Both the position numbers and the translations under genes were made by a program. From Streptomyces diastaticus subsp. diastaticus (GTDB lineage: Bacteria; Actinomycetota; Actinomycetes; Streptomycetales; Streptomycetaceae), in the NCBI RefSeq assembly GCF_011170125.1, contig NZ_BLLN01000003.1:62001-126000 (forward strand): a stretch of 64,000 bases of DNA. The letters run 5' to 3'. The notes beneath the pieces were generated by a model, which did no database searches, was not told where the DNA came from, and worked only from the letters and a program-made list of their open reading frames with translations. Of this stretch, positions 24,093 to 33,996 are shown piece by piece (within the stretch, counting starts at the first letter, position 1; the number at the start of each line of letters is the position of its first letter).

Positions 24093-27000
24093 TCACTCGG
24101 TGACCTTGCCGATCTCGACGCTGCCGCTGCCCGCGGCGGTGCCCCTGCCGTTCAGCACCTGCACCTCGCCGAAGAACTTCCGCCCCTCGGGCGCCGGAGC
24201 GGCGACCACGACGTCGGCGGCGATCTTCGCCGAGGCGCCGGTGGCGAGCTTCACCGTCTTCGACGTGTCGACCTTCACCTCGCCGAGGGCGGCGGAGAAG
24301 TACACGTCGCGGTAGTCGTACGCGGTGGTCCCGGAGGGGACGGAGTAGGCGTAGACCTCGACGGTGTACGTGCCCGGCTTCGGCTTGGCGACCGACAGGG
24401 CCTCCTCGGAGTCGCCGTCGGCGGTCTGGGCGACCTGGTTGCCCTGCTCGTCGTAGAGGGTCAGGTCCAGGTCGGACGCGACGTCGGAGACGTTGCCGAT
24501 GGCGACGTCGAGCCGCTCGACGCCCTCACCGACGGTGATCTCGGTGGTGTGCGCCTCGCCGTTCTTGATCTCCGGGCGCTTGCTCAGCGAGGAGCCCAGC
24601 GGGCCGCCCTTGAGCTTGCCCTCCAGCGCGGCGTTGTTGTTGGTGATCTTCCACTCGACCGGGGCCGGGGTGCCGACCTCGGCCTCGGGGACGGTCTGGA
24701 CCGCCGGGTCGAAGGCGACGCCGAGCAGCGAGACCTCCAGCTGGTACGGGTTGCGCAGCAGCGGCGAGGTGCGGCGCGCCTCGACCTCGATCTCCCAGAC
24801 GCCGGGGGCCGGGTCGGTGTAGGAGCGCAGGTCGGGGCGGCAGCCGTTGCCGTCGTTGTAGTTGTTGTAGCAGTTCGGGGTCGAGGTCGAGTCGACCGGG
24901 ACGCCGTACGGGTGGATGGCGATGAACCGGACCTGGCTCTTGCCGAACAGGCCGCCGAGGGAGACCTCCAGCGACTTGGCGCCCTCGGGCACGTCGACGA
25001 AGTAGGAGCGGGTCTCGTTGCGGTCGACCTCGCCCGACTTCTTCACCGTGTAGGAGGGCTTGGCCAGCTCGTCCGCGGCGACCACGGTCGTCATGATCTG
25101 CTTGTCGACGCCCTTGGTGGACGGGTCGTCCACGGTCAGGATCGCGCTGTGCAGGCCCTTGGCGGCCGCCTTGGCGGAGACCGTCACGGTGACCGGCTTG
25201 TTCAGCTTGAGGTCGACCTTCTTGCCGCCGACCAGCTTGAACGTGTCGTCGTGGTTGTTGACCAGGCCCAGCTTGTGGGTGACGGCCTTCTTCGGGCCGG
25301 TGGTGCGGGTCACCGTGATGTCGTACAGCCGCTTCTCGCCGACCTTCAGGCCGCCTTCGCGGTCGTAGACGCCGGTGCCGTGGCCCGGGTCCTTCAGCAG
25401 CTCGTCGATGGCCGTGTCCACCGGGGCGCGCACGGTGAACTCGTGCACGTCGCCCTGCTGCTTCTTGATCTGCTTCCAGGCGTCGACGATGTCGATCAGG
25501 CCGGCGCCCTGCTCGTACGCCTGGACGCCGTCGATCCGGGTCGCGGTCGAGGTGAGCGCGGAGCGCAGCTTCGCCGGGGTCAGGTCGATCCCCTTCTGCT
25601 TCGCCTTGGAGAGCAGCAGCGCGGCGGCACCGGTCGCCTGCGGGGAGGCCATCGAGGTGCCCTGGAGCATCGAGTAGCCGGCGGGCAGGTCGTAACCGGC
25701 CTCCGGCGTCGGGCCGCCCGGGACCCAGGTCTGGGTGGTGTTGATGGCCGCGCCGGGCGCGGAGAGGGTCGGCGTGAAGCCGCCGTCCTCACGCGGGCCG
25801 CGCGAGGAGAAGGGCATCATCGCGTACGGCTTGCGGACCTCGGAGCCGTAGTTGGCGAGCCAGGTCTCCTTGGAGATGGTCGCGCCGACCGAGATGACCT
25901 TGTCGGCGAGGCCGGGGTCGCCGATGGTGTTGGCACCGGGGCCGCTGTTGCCCGCCGAGATGACGAGCTGGACACCGAACGCGTCGATGATGCGGGTGTA
26001 CAGCTCGGCACGGGCGTTGTTGCCGTCGTTGAGCGCCGGGAGGCCGCCGATGGACATGTTGATGATGTCCACGCCGCGGTTGGCGGCGAGGTCGATCATG
26101 CCCTCGGTCAGCGCGACCGCGGTGCAGCCGCCGCTCCAGGTGCAGGCGCGCGAGGAGACCAGCTTGGCGCCGGGCGCCGCGCCGTTCATCCTGCCGCCGA
26201 ACAGCGAGTTGGCGGCGGTGATGCCCGCGACGTGGGTGCCGTGGGAGCCCTCGATGATGCCGATGTTGACGAAGTCGGCCTTCTTGCCGACCCAGCTCCC
26301 CCCGTACGGGTCCATGGGGACGCCCTTGCGGACCTCCACCACGAAGGGGACCTGCTCGACCACGTCGGTCTTCGGGTCGTCCTTGCCGAAGTAGCCGACC
26401 TGGAACTTGTCCTTGTACGGCCGCAGCACCTCGTCGTCGGTGAAGTCGCCGTTGTCGTTCAGGTCGACGCGCACCGTGCCGTTCTTGGCGTCGTAGAGCA
26501 CGCCCCAGGTGTCGGTGGTGTCCCCGTCACGGTTCAGGTCGCCGTCGGCGTCGCCGCCCTTGGAGGCCGCCTCCGCGAAGGTGCTGACGGTGTACGTGCC
26601 GGCCGGGGCCTTGTACGTACGGCCCTTGTAGGTGAACGTCGGCCCGGAGACCGTGTCCACCATCGGGCGCCAGGTCTGGTCGCCGTCGACGATCGGGTCG
26701 GTCGCGGTCACCCAGTCGGTGATCTTGCGCTCGCCCGTGGTGGTCTTCTGGAGCGCCGGGTGGCCCAGGTCGATGCCCGAGTCGAGGATGCCGATGGTGA
26801 TGCCCCGGCCGTCCGCCTTCGGGTTCTTCTCGACGAACTCGACCGCGCCCGTCTCGAAGGACGGGTTGAACGGGTTCTTCGCCGGGGTCTTCGCGCCGGG
26901 CGCGCCGTGGAAGTCCTCGGCGTCGGCGCTCCTGGCCGTCTTGACGCCCTTGGCCCGGTCGGCCGCCGGTGTCGGGTCGTCCAGCTGGATCTCCTGGTTC

Positions 27001-27416
27001 AGGTCGATCCCGTGGACGGCGGAGAGCTTGGCCGCGGCCTTGATGGCGGCGTCGGCCTGGCCGGTGGGGACGGTCGCCCGGACGTAGCCGAGCTTGTCGT
27101 GGGTCTTGCCCACCGACCCGCCCTTGACCGCCTTCAGCTTCCCGGCGACCTCGGCGGTCTTCCCCGGCTGGGTGGCGATCATCATGGTGACGTGCTTGTC
27201 GCCGTCGGCCTTGGCCTCGGCGAGGCGTTCGGCGTCGGCGGAGCCGAGCTTCTCGGCGGCGCTCTTGACGGTCGGCGCGGGGGCCGGCTCGTCGGCGGCG
27301 AAGGCCATGGGCAGCGGTGCGCCGGCGCAGAGGGCGGCCACCAGACCGGCCGCGACCGCGACGCGGGCGGCCCGTCTGGCGCCCGATATGGGCGCCTGCG
27401 GGGATTCGGAGGTCAT
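24093..27416 (-). CDS. Secreted subtilisin-like serine protease (S8), large
   Basis: With ATG 27416 (ATG 27422 is also possible) the precursor is ~1107 residues. It has a signal peptide (basic RRAARVAV, hydrophobic VAAGLVAALCAGAPLPMAF, cleavage near AFA-AD) and an I9-like propeptide (KHVTMMIATQPGKTAEVAGKL). The S8 triad is Asp212 (GILDSGID), His392 (GSHGTHVAG) and Ser588 (QGTSMASP); Asn490 (ISAGNSG) forms the oxyanion hole. About 180 residues lie between Asp and His, far more than usual, including Asp/Asn-rich loops (DADGDLNRDGDTTD, DLNDNGDFTDDE) that look like calcium sites. Fibronectin-like and PPC-like β-domains make up the C-terminal half. It is an extracellular protease of unknown substrate. 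Confidence 0.92.
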   Translation of the reverse strand: MTSESPQAPISGARRAARVAVAAGLVAALCAGAPLPMAFAADEPAPAPTVKSAAEKLGSADAERLAEAKADGDKHVTMMIATQPGKTAEVAGKLKAVKGGSVGKTHDKLGYVRATVPTGQADAAIKAAAKLSAVHGIDLNQEIQLDDPTPAADRAKGVKTARSADAEDFHGAPGAKTPAKNPFNPSFETGAVEFVEKNPKADGRGITIGILDSGIDLGHPALQKTTTGERKITDWVTATDPIVDGDQTWRPMVDTVSGPTFTYKGRTYKAPAGTYTVSTFAEAASKGGDADGDLNRDGDTTDTWGVLYDAKNGTVRVDLNDNGDFTDDEVLRPYKDKFQVGYFGKDDPKTDVVEQVPFVVEVRKGVPMDPYGGSWVGKKADFVNIGIIEGSHGTHVAGITAANSLFGGRMNGAAPGAKLVSSRACTWSGGCTAVALTEGMIDLAANRGVDIINMSIGGLPALNDGNNARAELYTRIIDAFGVQLVISAGNSGPGANTIGDPGLADKVISVGATISKETWLANYGSEVRKPYAMMPFSSRGPREDGGFTPTLSAPGAAINTTQTWVPGGPTPEAGYDLPAGYSMLQGTSMASPQATGAAALLLSKAKQKGIDLTPAKLRSALTSTATRIDGVQAYEQGAGLIDIVDAWKQIKKQQGDVHEFTVRAPVDTAIDELLKDPGHGTGVYDREGGLKVGEKRLYDITVTRTTGPKKAVTHKLGLVNNHDDTFKLVGGKKVDLKLNKPVTVTVSAKAAAKGLHSAILTVDDPSTKGVDKQIMTTVVAADELAKPSYTVKKSGEVDRNETRSYFVDVPEGAKSLEVSLGGLFGKSQVRFIAIHPYGVPVDSTSTPNCYNNYNDGNGCRPDLRSYTDPAPGVWEIEVEARRTSPLLRNPYQLEVSLLGVAFDPAVQTVPEAEVGTPAPVEWKITNNNAALEGKLKGGPLGSSLSKRPEIKNGEAHTTEITVGEGVERLDVAIGNVSDVASDLDLTLYDEQGNQVAQTADGDSEEALSVAKPKPGTYTVEVYAYSVPSGTTAYDYRDVYFSAALGEVKVDTSKTVKLATGASAKIAADVVVAAPAPEGRKFFGEVQVLNGRGTAAGSGSVEIGKVTE

Positions 27417-28139
27417 CAGCATCCCTGTATGTGGAAGAAAGGGTCCGGATTTCGGTGCCGGATGACCGGTCAGCTTTGCGTAAGTGGCCGTTGTTTGGGG
27501 AGAGTTGCCCGAGGCTGAGAGCGAAGCTGGCGGGATTCCGCCATACGTCAACGGCGCCTTACCCGTCCATAGTTGGACAGGTCCACGTCAGCTGGAACGG
27601 CGCCTTCCGCTCCCTCGGTCCGTCCACTCGGCCCGAATGTGCTTCTTCCGTGAGGGGAGTGGAGGGGTCGCGGGAAACCGCTGGGCCCCCGTGCCCGGCC
27701 GTGTTGTCATGCCCCCTGCGAGAACACCCCGCCAAGGCCGAAAACCGCCCCTCCCACCCCGGAGTTCCCGCCACCCCCGGCCCGCCACCCCCGGCCCGCC
27801 TCACCCCGGCCCGCCTCACCCCGGCGCCCCCGGCCCCGACACGCCCCAGTCCCGGAACGGCCCGCGCCCCCCTCGGCCCAGCACACCCCGGCCCCGGCGA
27901 CCCTGTGCCCACCCGGCCTCAGCCTGGAAGAGCCCCGGCCGGGAACCACCCGGCCCGGCGGACGAGGGCCCGGCAGATGTCAACCCCGCGGATGTCGGCC
28001 CGGCCGGCGCCTGAGGCCGTCGGTGACCGTCACCTCGGAGGCGGCCGGACCACGACCGCCGGCCCGGCCGCCACCGCCGGCCCGGCCGGCGCTTGAGGCC
28101 ACCCCCACCCGAGGAGGGCCCCCGGCCCGGAAGCCGGAA
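27417..28139. other. Long intergenic region with low-complexity C/G tracts
   Basis: No gene is supported in these ~720 bp. The side next to the protease (27417–27600) is less GC-rich and should hold its promoter, including a small inverted repeat GTCCA…TGGAC (27565–27578). From about 27770 to 28090 the sequence is a degenerate CCCGGCCCGCC-type repeat, and GGCCCGGCCGGCGC recurs near 27995 and 28080. Open frames here are composition artefacts. Confidence 0.6.
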
Positions 28140-28169
28140 GCGGGTCCCCACCCGAGGGAGGGGACCCGC
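28140..28169 (-). terminator. 10-bp hairpin after the second aminopeptidase N gene
   Basis: Arms 28140–28149 and 28160–28169, eighteen bases past the stop codon at 28187. Confidence 0.75.
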
Positions 28170-28186
28170 GCCAGGAACCCGTCGGC

Positions 28187-30763
28187 TCAGCCGGCATCCC
28201 TGGCTCGCGCCCGCAGCGCCCGAGCCAGATCGTCCCGCGACTCCAGCACCAGGCGCCGCAGCGCGGGCGGCGCCCCCTCGTGGGCGGTCAGCCACGCGTC
28301 GGCCGCCTTCAGCGGCTCCTCTCCGTCGAGCAGCGAGGGGAACAGCCCCCGCACGACGAGCACCCCGATCTGGATGGACCGCTCCTCCCAGACCCGCCCG
28401 ATCGCCTCGAAGTACCTCGCGCCGTACGGCGCGATCAGCTCGCGCTGCGAGGGCTGCGCGAACCCGGCGATGGTCGCCTCGACGAGCGCGTTGGACAGCG
28501 CGTCGGACTCGACCACCTGCTCCCACGCCCGGGCCTTGACCGCCTCGGAGGGCCGCGCCGCCAGGCACCGCACCTGGTGCCGCTTGCCCGAGGCGGTGTC
28601 GTCCCGGGCCAGTTCGGCCGCGATCCGCTCCTCGTCGGCCACGCCGTACGCGGCCAGCGGCTCCAGGAACGTCCAGCGCAGCTCCTGGTCCATGTCGAGT
28701 CCGTCGATCCGTGCCGGGCCGTCGAGCAGTGCCCCCAGCAGTTGCAGGTCGGCCTCGTCGGCGGCGACCGAGGCGAAGAACCGCGCCCAGGTCAGCTGGG
28801 CGGGGCCGCCCGGCTCGGCCGCCCGCAGCTCGGCCAGTGCGCCTTGTGCCAGCGCCCGTCCGGCCTCCTCGCGGTGGGCCGGATCGACGTAGTGCGTCAG
28901 CGCCGTGCCGGCCCAGGCGTGCAGCATCTGGAGGACGCCGATGTCGCTCTCGCGCCCCGCGTGCTCCAGGACCAGGCCGAGGAAGTCGCGGGCCGGCAGC
29001 AGCGCGTCGCGAGTCATGTTCCACAGCGCCGACCAGCACAGCGCGCGGGCCAGCGGGTCGGCGATGTCGCCGAGCCGGGCCCGGAGGGTGGCCAGCGAGT
29101 CGGTGTCGAACCGCACCTTGCAGAAGGTCAGGTCGTCGTCGTTGACGAGGACCAGGTCGGGCGCCTGGGCCCCGGCCAGCTCGGTGACGACGGTGCGAGG
29201 CCCGGTCACGTCCAGCTCGGCGCGGGCGTACCGCACCAGCCTGCCCTCGACGCCGTCCCTCCGGTACAGGCCCACCGCGACCCGGTGCGGCCGCAGCTCC
29301 GGGTGGGAGGCGGCGGCCTCCTGGGCGACGGCCAGCTCGGTGATCCGGTTCTCCGCGTCCAGGGTCAGCTCGGGGGTGAGCGCGTTGACCCCGGCGGTCT
29401 GGAGCCAGGCGCGCGACCAGTCGGCGAGGTCGCGACCGGAGGTCTCCTCCAGCACCGCCAGCAGGTCGGCGAGGGTGGTGTTGCCGAAGGCGTGGCGCTG
29501 GAAGTACCGGCGGCTGCCCTCCAGGAAGGCGTCCCGTCCGACGTAGGCGACGAGCTGCTTGAGGACGGAGGCGCCCTTGGCGTAGGTGATGCCGTCGAAG
29601 TTGAGCTTCGCGTCCTGGAGGTCGCGGATGTCGGCGGTGATCGGGTGGGTGGAGGGCAGCTGGTCGGCGCGGTAGGCCCATGCCTTGCGGTTGTTGGCGA
29701 AGGTGGTCCAGCCGTTGGTGAAGCGGGTCGCCTCGACCAGCGCGAAGCTGCCCATGAAGTCGGCGAAGGACTCCTTCAGCCACAGGTCGTCCCACCACTT
29801 CATGGTGACCAGGTCGCCGAACCACATGTGTGCCATCTCGTGCAGGATCGTGGTGGCACGCCGTTCGTAGGAGGCGGCGGTGACCTTGCCCCGGTAGATG
29901 TACTCCTCGCGGAAGGTCACCATCCCCGGGTTCTCCATCGCGCCGAGGTTGTACTCGGGCACGAACGCCTGGTCGTACTTGCCGAACGGGTACGGGTAGT
30001 CGAAGTGGTCGTGGAAGAAGTCCAGGCCCTGCTTGGTCACGAGGAGGATGTCGTCCGCGTCGAAGTACGGTGCCAGCCCCTTGCGGCACATCGCGCCGAG
30101 CGGAATCCGCAGCTCGGAACCGTCGGGCAGGGTCCGCCGGTAGTCGTCCGTGACGTAGTGGTAGGGCCCGGCGACCACGCAGGTGATGTACGTGGAGATG
30201 GGCTCGGTCTCGGCGAACCGCCACACCCCCTCGGCGTCCCGCTCGCCCGCGCCGTTGGACCAGACCCCCCACGCCTCGGGCGCGGTCACCGAGAAGCGGT
30301 AGCGGCCCTTCAGGTCGGGCTGCTCGAAGTTGGCGTAGACCCGGCGGGAGTCGGCCGGCTCGTACTGCGTGTAGAGGTAGACCTCGCCGTCCTCCGGGTC
30401 GACGAAGCGGTGCATCCCCTCGCCGGTCCGGCTGTAGGCGCACTGGGCGTCGACCACCAGGGTGTTCTCGGCGTCCAGGCGGTCCAGGGCGATCCGGGAG
30501 CCGTCGAAGACCTCCGCCGGGTCCAGGCTCCGCCCGTTGAGCGTCACCGAGGTCACCGAGGGGGCGATCAGGTCCACGAAGGTGGCGGCGCCCGGCTCCA
30601 GCCCGGCGAACCGGATGGTGGTCACCGAGCGGAAGGTGCGCGGGCCGTCCCCGGCCACCTCCCCGAGCGCCGAACGCAGGTCGAGCGCGACGTCGTAGGA
30701 CTCGACGGCGACCAGGGCGGCCCGCTCGCGGGCCTCGTCTCGGGTCAGGTTCTCTCCGGGCAC
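28187..30763 (-). CDS. pepN: Second aminopeptidase N (M1 family)
   Basis: GTG 30763 with AAGGAG upstream gives 858 residues, the same length as the other PepN. The N-terminus is near-identical (PGENLTRDEARERAALVAVESYDVALDL). The motifs are GAMEN (274–278), HEMAH (308–312) and Glu331 in LKESFADFM. It ends in the same ERAP1-like helical domain. The longer open frame to 30916 would run into the divergent gene's ribosome site and is rejected. Two intracellular M1 enzymes probably differ in peptide preference; the sequence does not show which. Confidence 0.95.
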   Translation of the reverse strand: MPGENLTRDEARERAALVAVESYDVALDLRSALGEVAGDGPRTFRSVTTIRFAGLEPGAATFVDLIAPSVTSVTLNGRSLDPAEVFDGSRIALDRLDAENTLVVDAQCAYSRTGEGMHRFVDPEDGEVYLYTQYEPADSRRVYANFEQPDLKGRYRFSVTAPEAWGVWSNGAGERDAEGVWRFAETEPISTYITCVVAGPYHYVTDDYRRTLPDGSELRIPLGAMCRKGLAPYFDADDILLVTKQGLDFFHDHFDYPYPFGKYDQAFVPEYNLGAMENPGMVTFREEYIYRGKVTAASYERRATTILHEMAHMWFGDLVTMKWWDDLWLKESFADFMGSFALVEATRFTNGWTTFANNRKAWAYRADQLPSTHPITADIRDLQDAKLNFDGITYAKGASVLKQLVAYVGRDAFLEGSRRYFQRHAFGNTTLADLLAVLEETSGRDLADWSRAWLQTAGVNALTPELTLDAENRITELAVAQEAAASHPELRPHRVAVGLYRRDGVEGRLVRYARAELDVTGPRTVVTELAGAQAPDLVLVNDDDLTFCKVRFDTDSLATLRARLGDIADPLARALCWSALWNMTRDALLPARDFLGLVLEHAGRESDIGVLQMLHAWAGTALTHYVDPAHREEAGRALAQGALAELRAAEPGGPAQLTWARFFASVAADEADLQLLGALLDGPARIDGLDMDQELRWTFLEPLAAYGVADEERIAAELARDDTASGKRHQVRCLAARPSEAVKARAWEQVVESDALSNALVEATIAGFAQPSQRELIAPYGARYFEAIGRVWEERSIQIGVLVVRGLFPSLLDGEEPLKAADAWLTAHEGAPPALRRLVLESRDDLARALRARARDAG

Positions 30764-30914
30764 TGCGCTACTCCTTCGTGGCACGTTTCGACAGGGAGAT
30801 CCTGTCACGGGCGCCTCGCGGCGCTCCCCGGGACGCCGGGAATGCACCCGGCCCGCGTGAGGTTGCCGCTCGCGTACGCGCAGTGGGCCCCGCCCGACCA
30901 TCTGAGGGAGAGAC

Positions 30915-31559
30915 ATGACCGATCAGCAGCAGGACTCCGAGGTCACCGCCGACTTCTGGTTCGACCCGCTGTGCCCCTGGGCCTGGATGACCTCCCGCTG
31001 GATGCTGGAGGTGGAGAAGCTCCGCCCGGTCCGCGTCCGGTGGAACGTCATGAGCCTCGCCGTCCTCAACGAGGACCGGCTCGACGAACTCAGCGAGAGC
31101 TACCGCGAACTGCTGAAGCACGCCTGGGGCCCGGTGCGCGTGGTCATCGCCGCCCAGCAGCTGCACGGCGCCGAGGTCGCGGGGCCGCTCTACACCGCGC
31201 TCGGCACCCGCTACCACAACCAGGGCCTGCCCAAGGACCGCGCCACCCTGGTGGCCGCCCTCGAGGAGGCCGGCCTCCCCGCCGGCCTCGCCGACCACGC
31301 CGACAAGGACACCTACGACGCCGAGCTGCGCGCCTCGCACGCGGCCGGTATCAGCAAGGTCGGCCAGGAGGTCGGCACGCCCGTCATCGCGGTCCCCGGC
31401 GCCGACGGCCAGGAGGTCGCCTTCTTCGGCCCCGTCGTCACCCCCGCACCCAGGGGCGACCAGGCGGCCGCCCTCTGGGACGGCACCCTGCTGGTCGCCT
31501 CGGTCCCCGGTTTCTACGAGCTGAAGCGCACCCGCACCGCCGAGCCGAGCTTCGGCTGA
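30915..31559 (+). CDS. DsbA-family oxidoreductase, Rv2466c-like (mycothiol-dependent)
   Basis: The 214-residue protein has a thioredoxin fold with a helical insertion. It shows FWFDPLCPWAW at residues ~14–24, the actinobacterial variant of the CPWC active site, with alanine in place of the second cysteine, so a monothiol mechanism is likely. The GTPVIAV cis-proline region is typical of DsbA/Rv2466c proteins, which use mycothiol as reducing partner. There is no signal peptide, so it is cytosolic. The start has GGGAGAG just upstream, and the gene is divergent from pepN. Confidence 0.85.
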   Translation: MTDQQQDSEVTADFWFDPLCPWAWMTSRWMLEVEKLRPVRVRWNVMSLAVLNEDRLDELSESYRELLKHAWGPVRVVIAAQQLHGAEVAGPLYTALGTRYHNQGLPKDRATLVAALEEAGLPAGLADHADKDTYDAELRASHAAGISKVGQEVGTPVIAVPGADGQEVAFFGPVVTPAPRGDQAAALWDGTLLVASVPGFYELKRTRTAEPSFG

Positions 31560-31652
31560 ACCCCGCCGACGAGGCCCCGTCCCCTGCCCGGGGGGCGCCA
31601 CCCCGCCGGGTCCGGCCGTGTCCGGCGCCACGCGGTACCGGCAGGCACGGAA

Positions 31653-31685
31653 AGGCCCCCGTGAGTCACGTCCTCACGGGGGCCT
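31653..31685. terminator. 13-bp hairpin between convergent oxidoreductase and sod genes
   Basis: Arms 31653–31665 and 31673–31685 with a seven-base loop. Confidence 0.85.
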
Positions 31686-31751
31686 CCCCTTCATCCGCCC
31701 GCCCGGCGAAGGTTGAGAAGACGATCACGAGGCGGGACGCTCAAAGAGGGC

Positions 31752-32390
31752 TCAGGGAGCCAGCAGCACGTTCTCCCGCGCCTTGGCCGCGGCGTAGCGC
31801 CGGGCGACGTCCTGCCAGTTGACGACGCGCCACATCGCCTCGATGAAGTCCACCTTCTGGTTCTTGTACTGGAGATAGAAGGCGTGCTCCCAGGCGTCGA
31901 AGACCAGGACCGGCGTGGAGCCCTGCCCCACGTTCCCCTGGTGGTCGTAGATCTGCTCGACGATCAGGCGCCCGGAGAGCGGCTCGTAGGCGAGTACGCC
32001 CCAGCCGGAGCCCTGGGTGGTCGCGGCCGCCTTGGTCAGCTGCGCCTTGAACCCGGCGAAGGAGCCGAAGGACTCCCGGATCGCGTCGGCGAGGTCGCCC
32101 ACACCGTCCGCGGCCAGCGGTTCGCCGCCGCCGTCGCCCGTCATGTTGTGCCAGTAGATCGAGTGCAGGATGTGGCCGGAGAGGTTGAAGGCGAGGCTCT
32201 TCTCCAGTCCGGTCACCGCCCCCCACCGGTCCTTGTCCCGGGCCTCCGCGAGCTGCTCCAGCGTGTCGTTGGCGCCCTTGACGTAGGCCGCGTGGTGCTT
32301 GTCGTGGTGCAGCTCGATGATCGCGGGGCTGATGACGGGTTCGAGCGCCGCGTAGTCGTAAGGGAGTTCAGGAAGCGTGTAGACGGACAA
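31752..32390 (-). CDS. sodF: Superoxide dismutase, Fe type (SodF-like)
   Basis: The start is a TTG at 32390, eight bases behind GGAGGG (32399–32404 on the + strand). This yields the 212-residue protein beginning [17 protein letters not shown], as in streptomycete SodF. Metal ligands are visible: His in HHDKHHAAY, His in HSIYWHNM, and Asp and His in the signature [11 protein letters not shown]. It disproportionates superoxide in the cytosol. In Streptomyces, sodF is repressed by nickel through Nur when the Ni-enzyme SodN is made. A good match to the Nur box lies directly upstream. Confidence 0.95.
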   Translation of the reverse strand: MSVYTLPELPYDYAALEPVISPAIIELHHDKHHAAYVKGANDTLEQLAEARDKDRWGAVTGLEKSLAFNLSGHILHSIYWHNMTGDGGGEPLAADGVGDLADAIRESFGSFAGFKAQLTKAAATTQGSGWGVLAYEPLSGRLIVEQIYDHQGNVGQGSTPVLVFDAWEHAFYLQYKNQKVDFIEAMWRVVNWQDVARRYAAAKARENVLLAP

Positions 32391-32413
32391 GGCGTATTCC
32401 CTCCGGACTGCAA

Positions 32414-32430
32414 TTGCGACTGACTTGCAG
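32414..32430. promoter_or_regulatory. Candidate Nur (nickel) operator upstream of sodF
   Basis: TTGCGA-N5-TTGCAG on the + strand matches the published-type Nur consensus tTGCaa-N5-ttGCAA at ten of twelve positions. It lies 24–40 bases upstream of the sodF start, in promoter position. Confidence 0.7.
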
Positions 32431-32488
32431 GAGCACGCTACCAACAACAGGCCGGGGTCGCGCGTCCACACGGGCGCCTACGACGAAA

Positions 32489-32522
32489 GAACCCCCGCCC
32501 CTGGGTCCCTGGGCGGGGGTTC
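32489..32522 (-). terminator. 12-bp hairpin after the first amino-acid permease gene
   Basis: Arms 32489–32500 and 32511–32522, about 25 bases beyond the permease stop at 32548. Confidence 0.82.
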
Positions 32523-32547
32523 CGAGGCGCCCCGGGGGGCGGCGGGG

Positions 32548-33996
32548 TCAGTCCTCGCGGATCTTCGCGGTCGCGGTCGCGCGGCTGCGCTGGAGGAGGT
32601 ACCCGGCGAGGGCGAGGGCGAGCGTCAGCCCGCCGGTCGACAGCAGCTGGACGCGGGTGTCCGGTTCCGTCGCCATCAGGATGAAGACCCCCACCATCGC
32701 GGCGAGCGCCACCCAGGTCAGCCCGGGGAACAGCCACATCCGCACCACCAGCCGCTCCGGGGCCTCCCGCTCGGTGCGGCGGCGCAGCACCAGTTGCGAG
32801 GCGGCGACGAAGAACCAGACGACCAGGATGGCCGCGCCGATCATGTTGAGCAGCCACGCGAAGACGTCGTCCGGTCGCCAATAGCTGAGCAGCACGCAGA
32901 CGAAGCCGAAGAACGAGGAGGCCAGGACCGCGATCCGCGGCACCCCGCCGTACACCTGGCCGAGTTTCCTCGGGCCCTGGCCGCGGGCCACCAGCGAACA
33001 GGCCATCCGGGAGGCGCCGTAGACGTTGGCGTTCATCGCGGAGAGCAGGGCGATCAGCACCACCACGTTCATGATCTGGCCCGAGCCCGGGATGCCCAGG
33101 TGGTCCAGGGTCGCCACGTACGGGCCCTTCGCGGCGACCGCCGGGTCGTCCCACGGAACCAGGGTGACGATCACGGCCATCGAGCCGACGTAGAAGACAC
33201 CGATGCGCCACATGGCCGTCCGCACGGCCTTCGCGACGCCCCGCACCGGCTGCTCCGACTCGGCGGCCGCGATGGTGACCGTCTCCAGCCCGCCGTAGGC
33301 GAAGACCGAGGCGAGCAGGCCGATGATCAGGCCCTCGGTGCCGTTGGGCAGGAAGCCGCCCTCGCCGGTCAGGTTGGCGGTGCCGGGCGCCTCGCTGCCC
33401 GGCAGGAGGCCGAGGATCGCCAGTACGCCGATGACCAGGAAGGCGATGATCGCCACCACCTTCAGCGTGGCGAACCAGAACTCGAACTCGCCGAAGTTCT
33501 TCACCGCCGCCAGGTTGGTGCCGCAGAAGACCACCATGAACAGTGCCACCCAGGCCCACTCCGGGGTACCCGGCAGCCAGCCCGTCATGATCTCCGCCGC
33601 GCCGATCCCCTCCAGGCCCACCGCCACGCAGAGCAGGAACCAGAAGGCCCAGCCCGAGGTGAACCCGGCCCACGGGCCGATCGCCCGCTCGGCGTGGACG
33701 GAGAACGAGCCGGAGGCCGGGTTGGCGGCCGACATCTCCCCGAGCATCCGCATCACCAGCATCACCAGCAGGCCGGAGGCGGCGTAGGCGACGACGATCG
33801 ACGGCCCGGCGGCGGCGATGCCCGCGCCCGAGCCGACGAAGAGGCCGGCGCCGATCACGCCGCCGAGGGCGATCATCGACAGGTGGCGCTGCTTCAGCCC
33901 GTTCGACAGGGCGGAACCGGTGTCGGACGCCTGGACGCCGTCGGGGCGCCGATCGGCGTCCGACGTGTCCCCGGGAGTGAGGGTTGTCCGAGTCAT
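32548..33996 (-). CDS. Amino-acid permease (APC superfamily), copy 1
   Basis: The 482-residue membrane protein has twelve predicted helices. It opens with LKQRHLSMIALGGVIGAGLFVGSG, the conserved first helix of APC/AAT transporters, where the unwound GAG binds the substrate amino group. The soluble N-terminus (~35 residues) is hydrophilic. Similarity to the copies at 34155 and 36856 is high throughout. Substrates of this subgroup include neutral, aromatic or γ-amino acids; the sequence does not decide. Confidence 0.92.
   Translation of the reverse strand: MTRTTLTPGDTSDADRRPDGVQASDTGSALSNGLKQRHLSMIALGGVIGAGLFVGSGAGIAAAGPSIVVAYAASGLLVMLVMRMLGEMSAANPASGSFSVHAERAIGPWAGFTSGWAFWFLLCVAVGLEGIGAAEIMTGWLPGTPEWAWVALFMVVFCGTNLAAVKNFGEFEFWFATLKVVAIIAFLVIGVLAILGLLPGSEAPGTANLTGEGGFLPNGTEGLIIGLLASVFAYGGLETVTIAAAESEQPVRGVAKAVRTAMWRIGVFYVGSMAVIVTLVPWDDPAVAAKGPYVATLDHLGIPGSGQIMNVVVLIALLSAMNANVYGASRMACSLVARGQGPRKLGQVYGGVPRIAVLASSFFGFVCVLLSYWRPDDVFAWLLNMIGAAILVVWFFVAASQLVLRRRTEREAPERLVVRMWLFPGLTWVALAAMVGVFILMATEPDTRVQLLSTGGLTLALALAGYLLQRSRATATAKIRED

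Noticed and set aside
24093..27518. Very long open frame on the + strand opposite the protease gene
   Set aside because: It mirrors the codon periodicity of the real gene, and its translation is a Val/Gly/Asp/Arg-rich string without any domain; the − strand encodes a complete subtilase.
27770..28090. Possible CRISPR-like or tandem-repeat array in the C/G-rich tract
   Set aside because: Units are short, degenerate and without regular spacers; there are no cas genes anywhere in the window.
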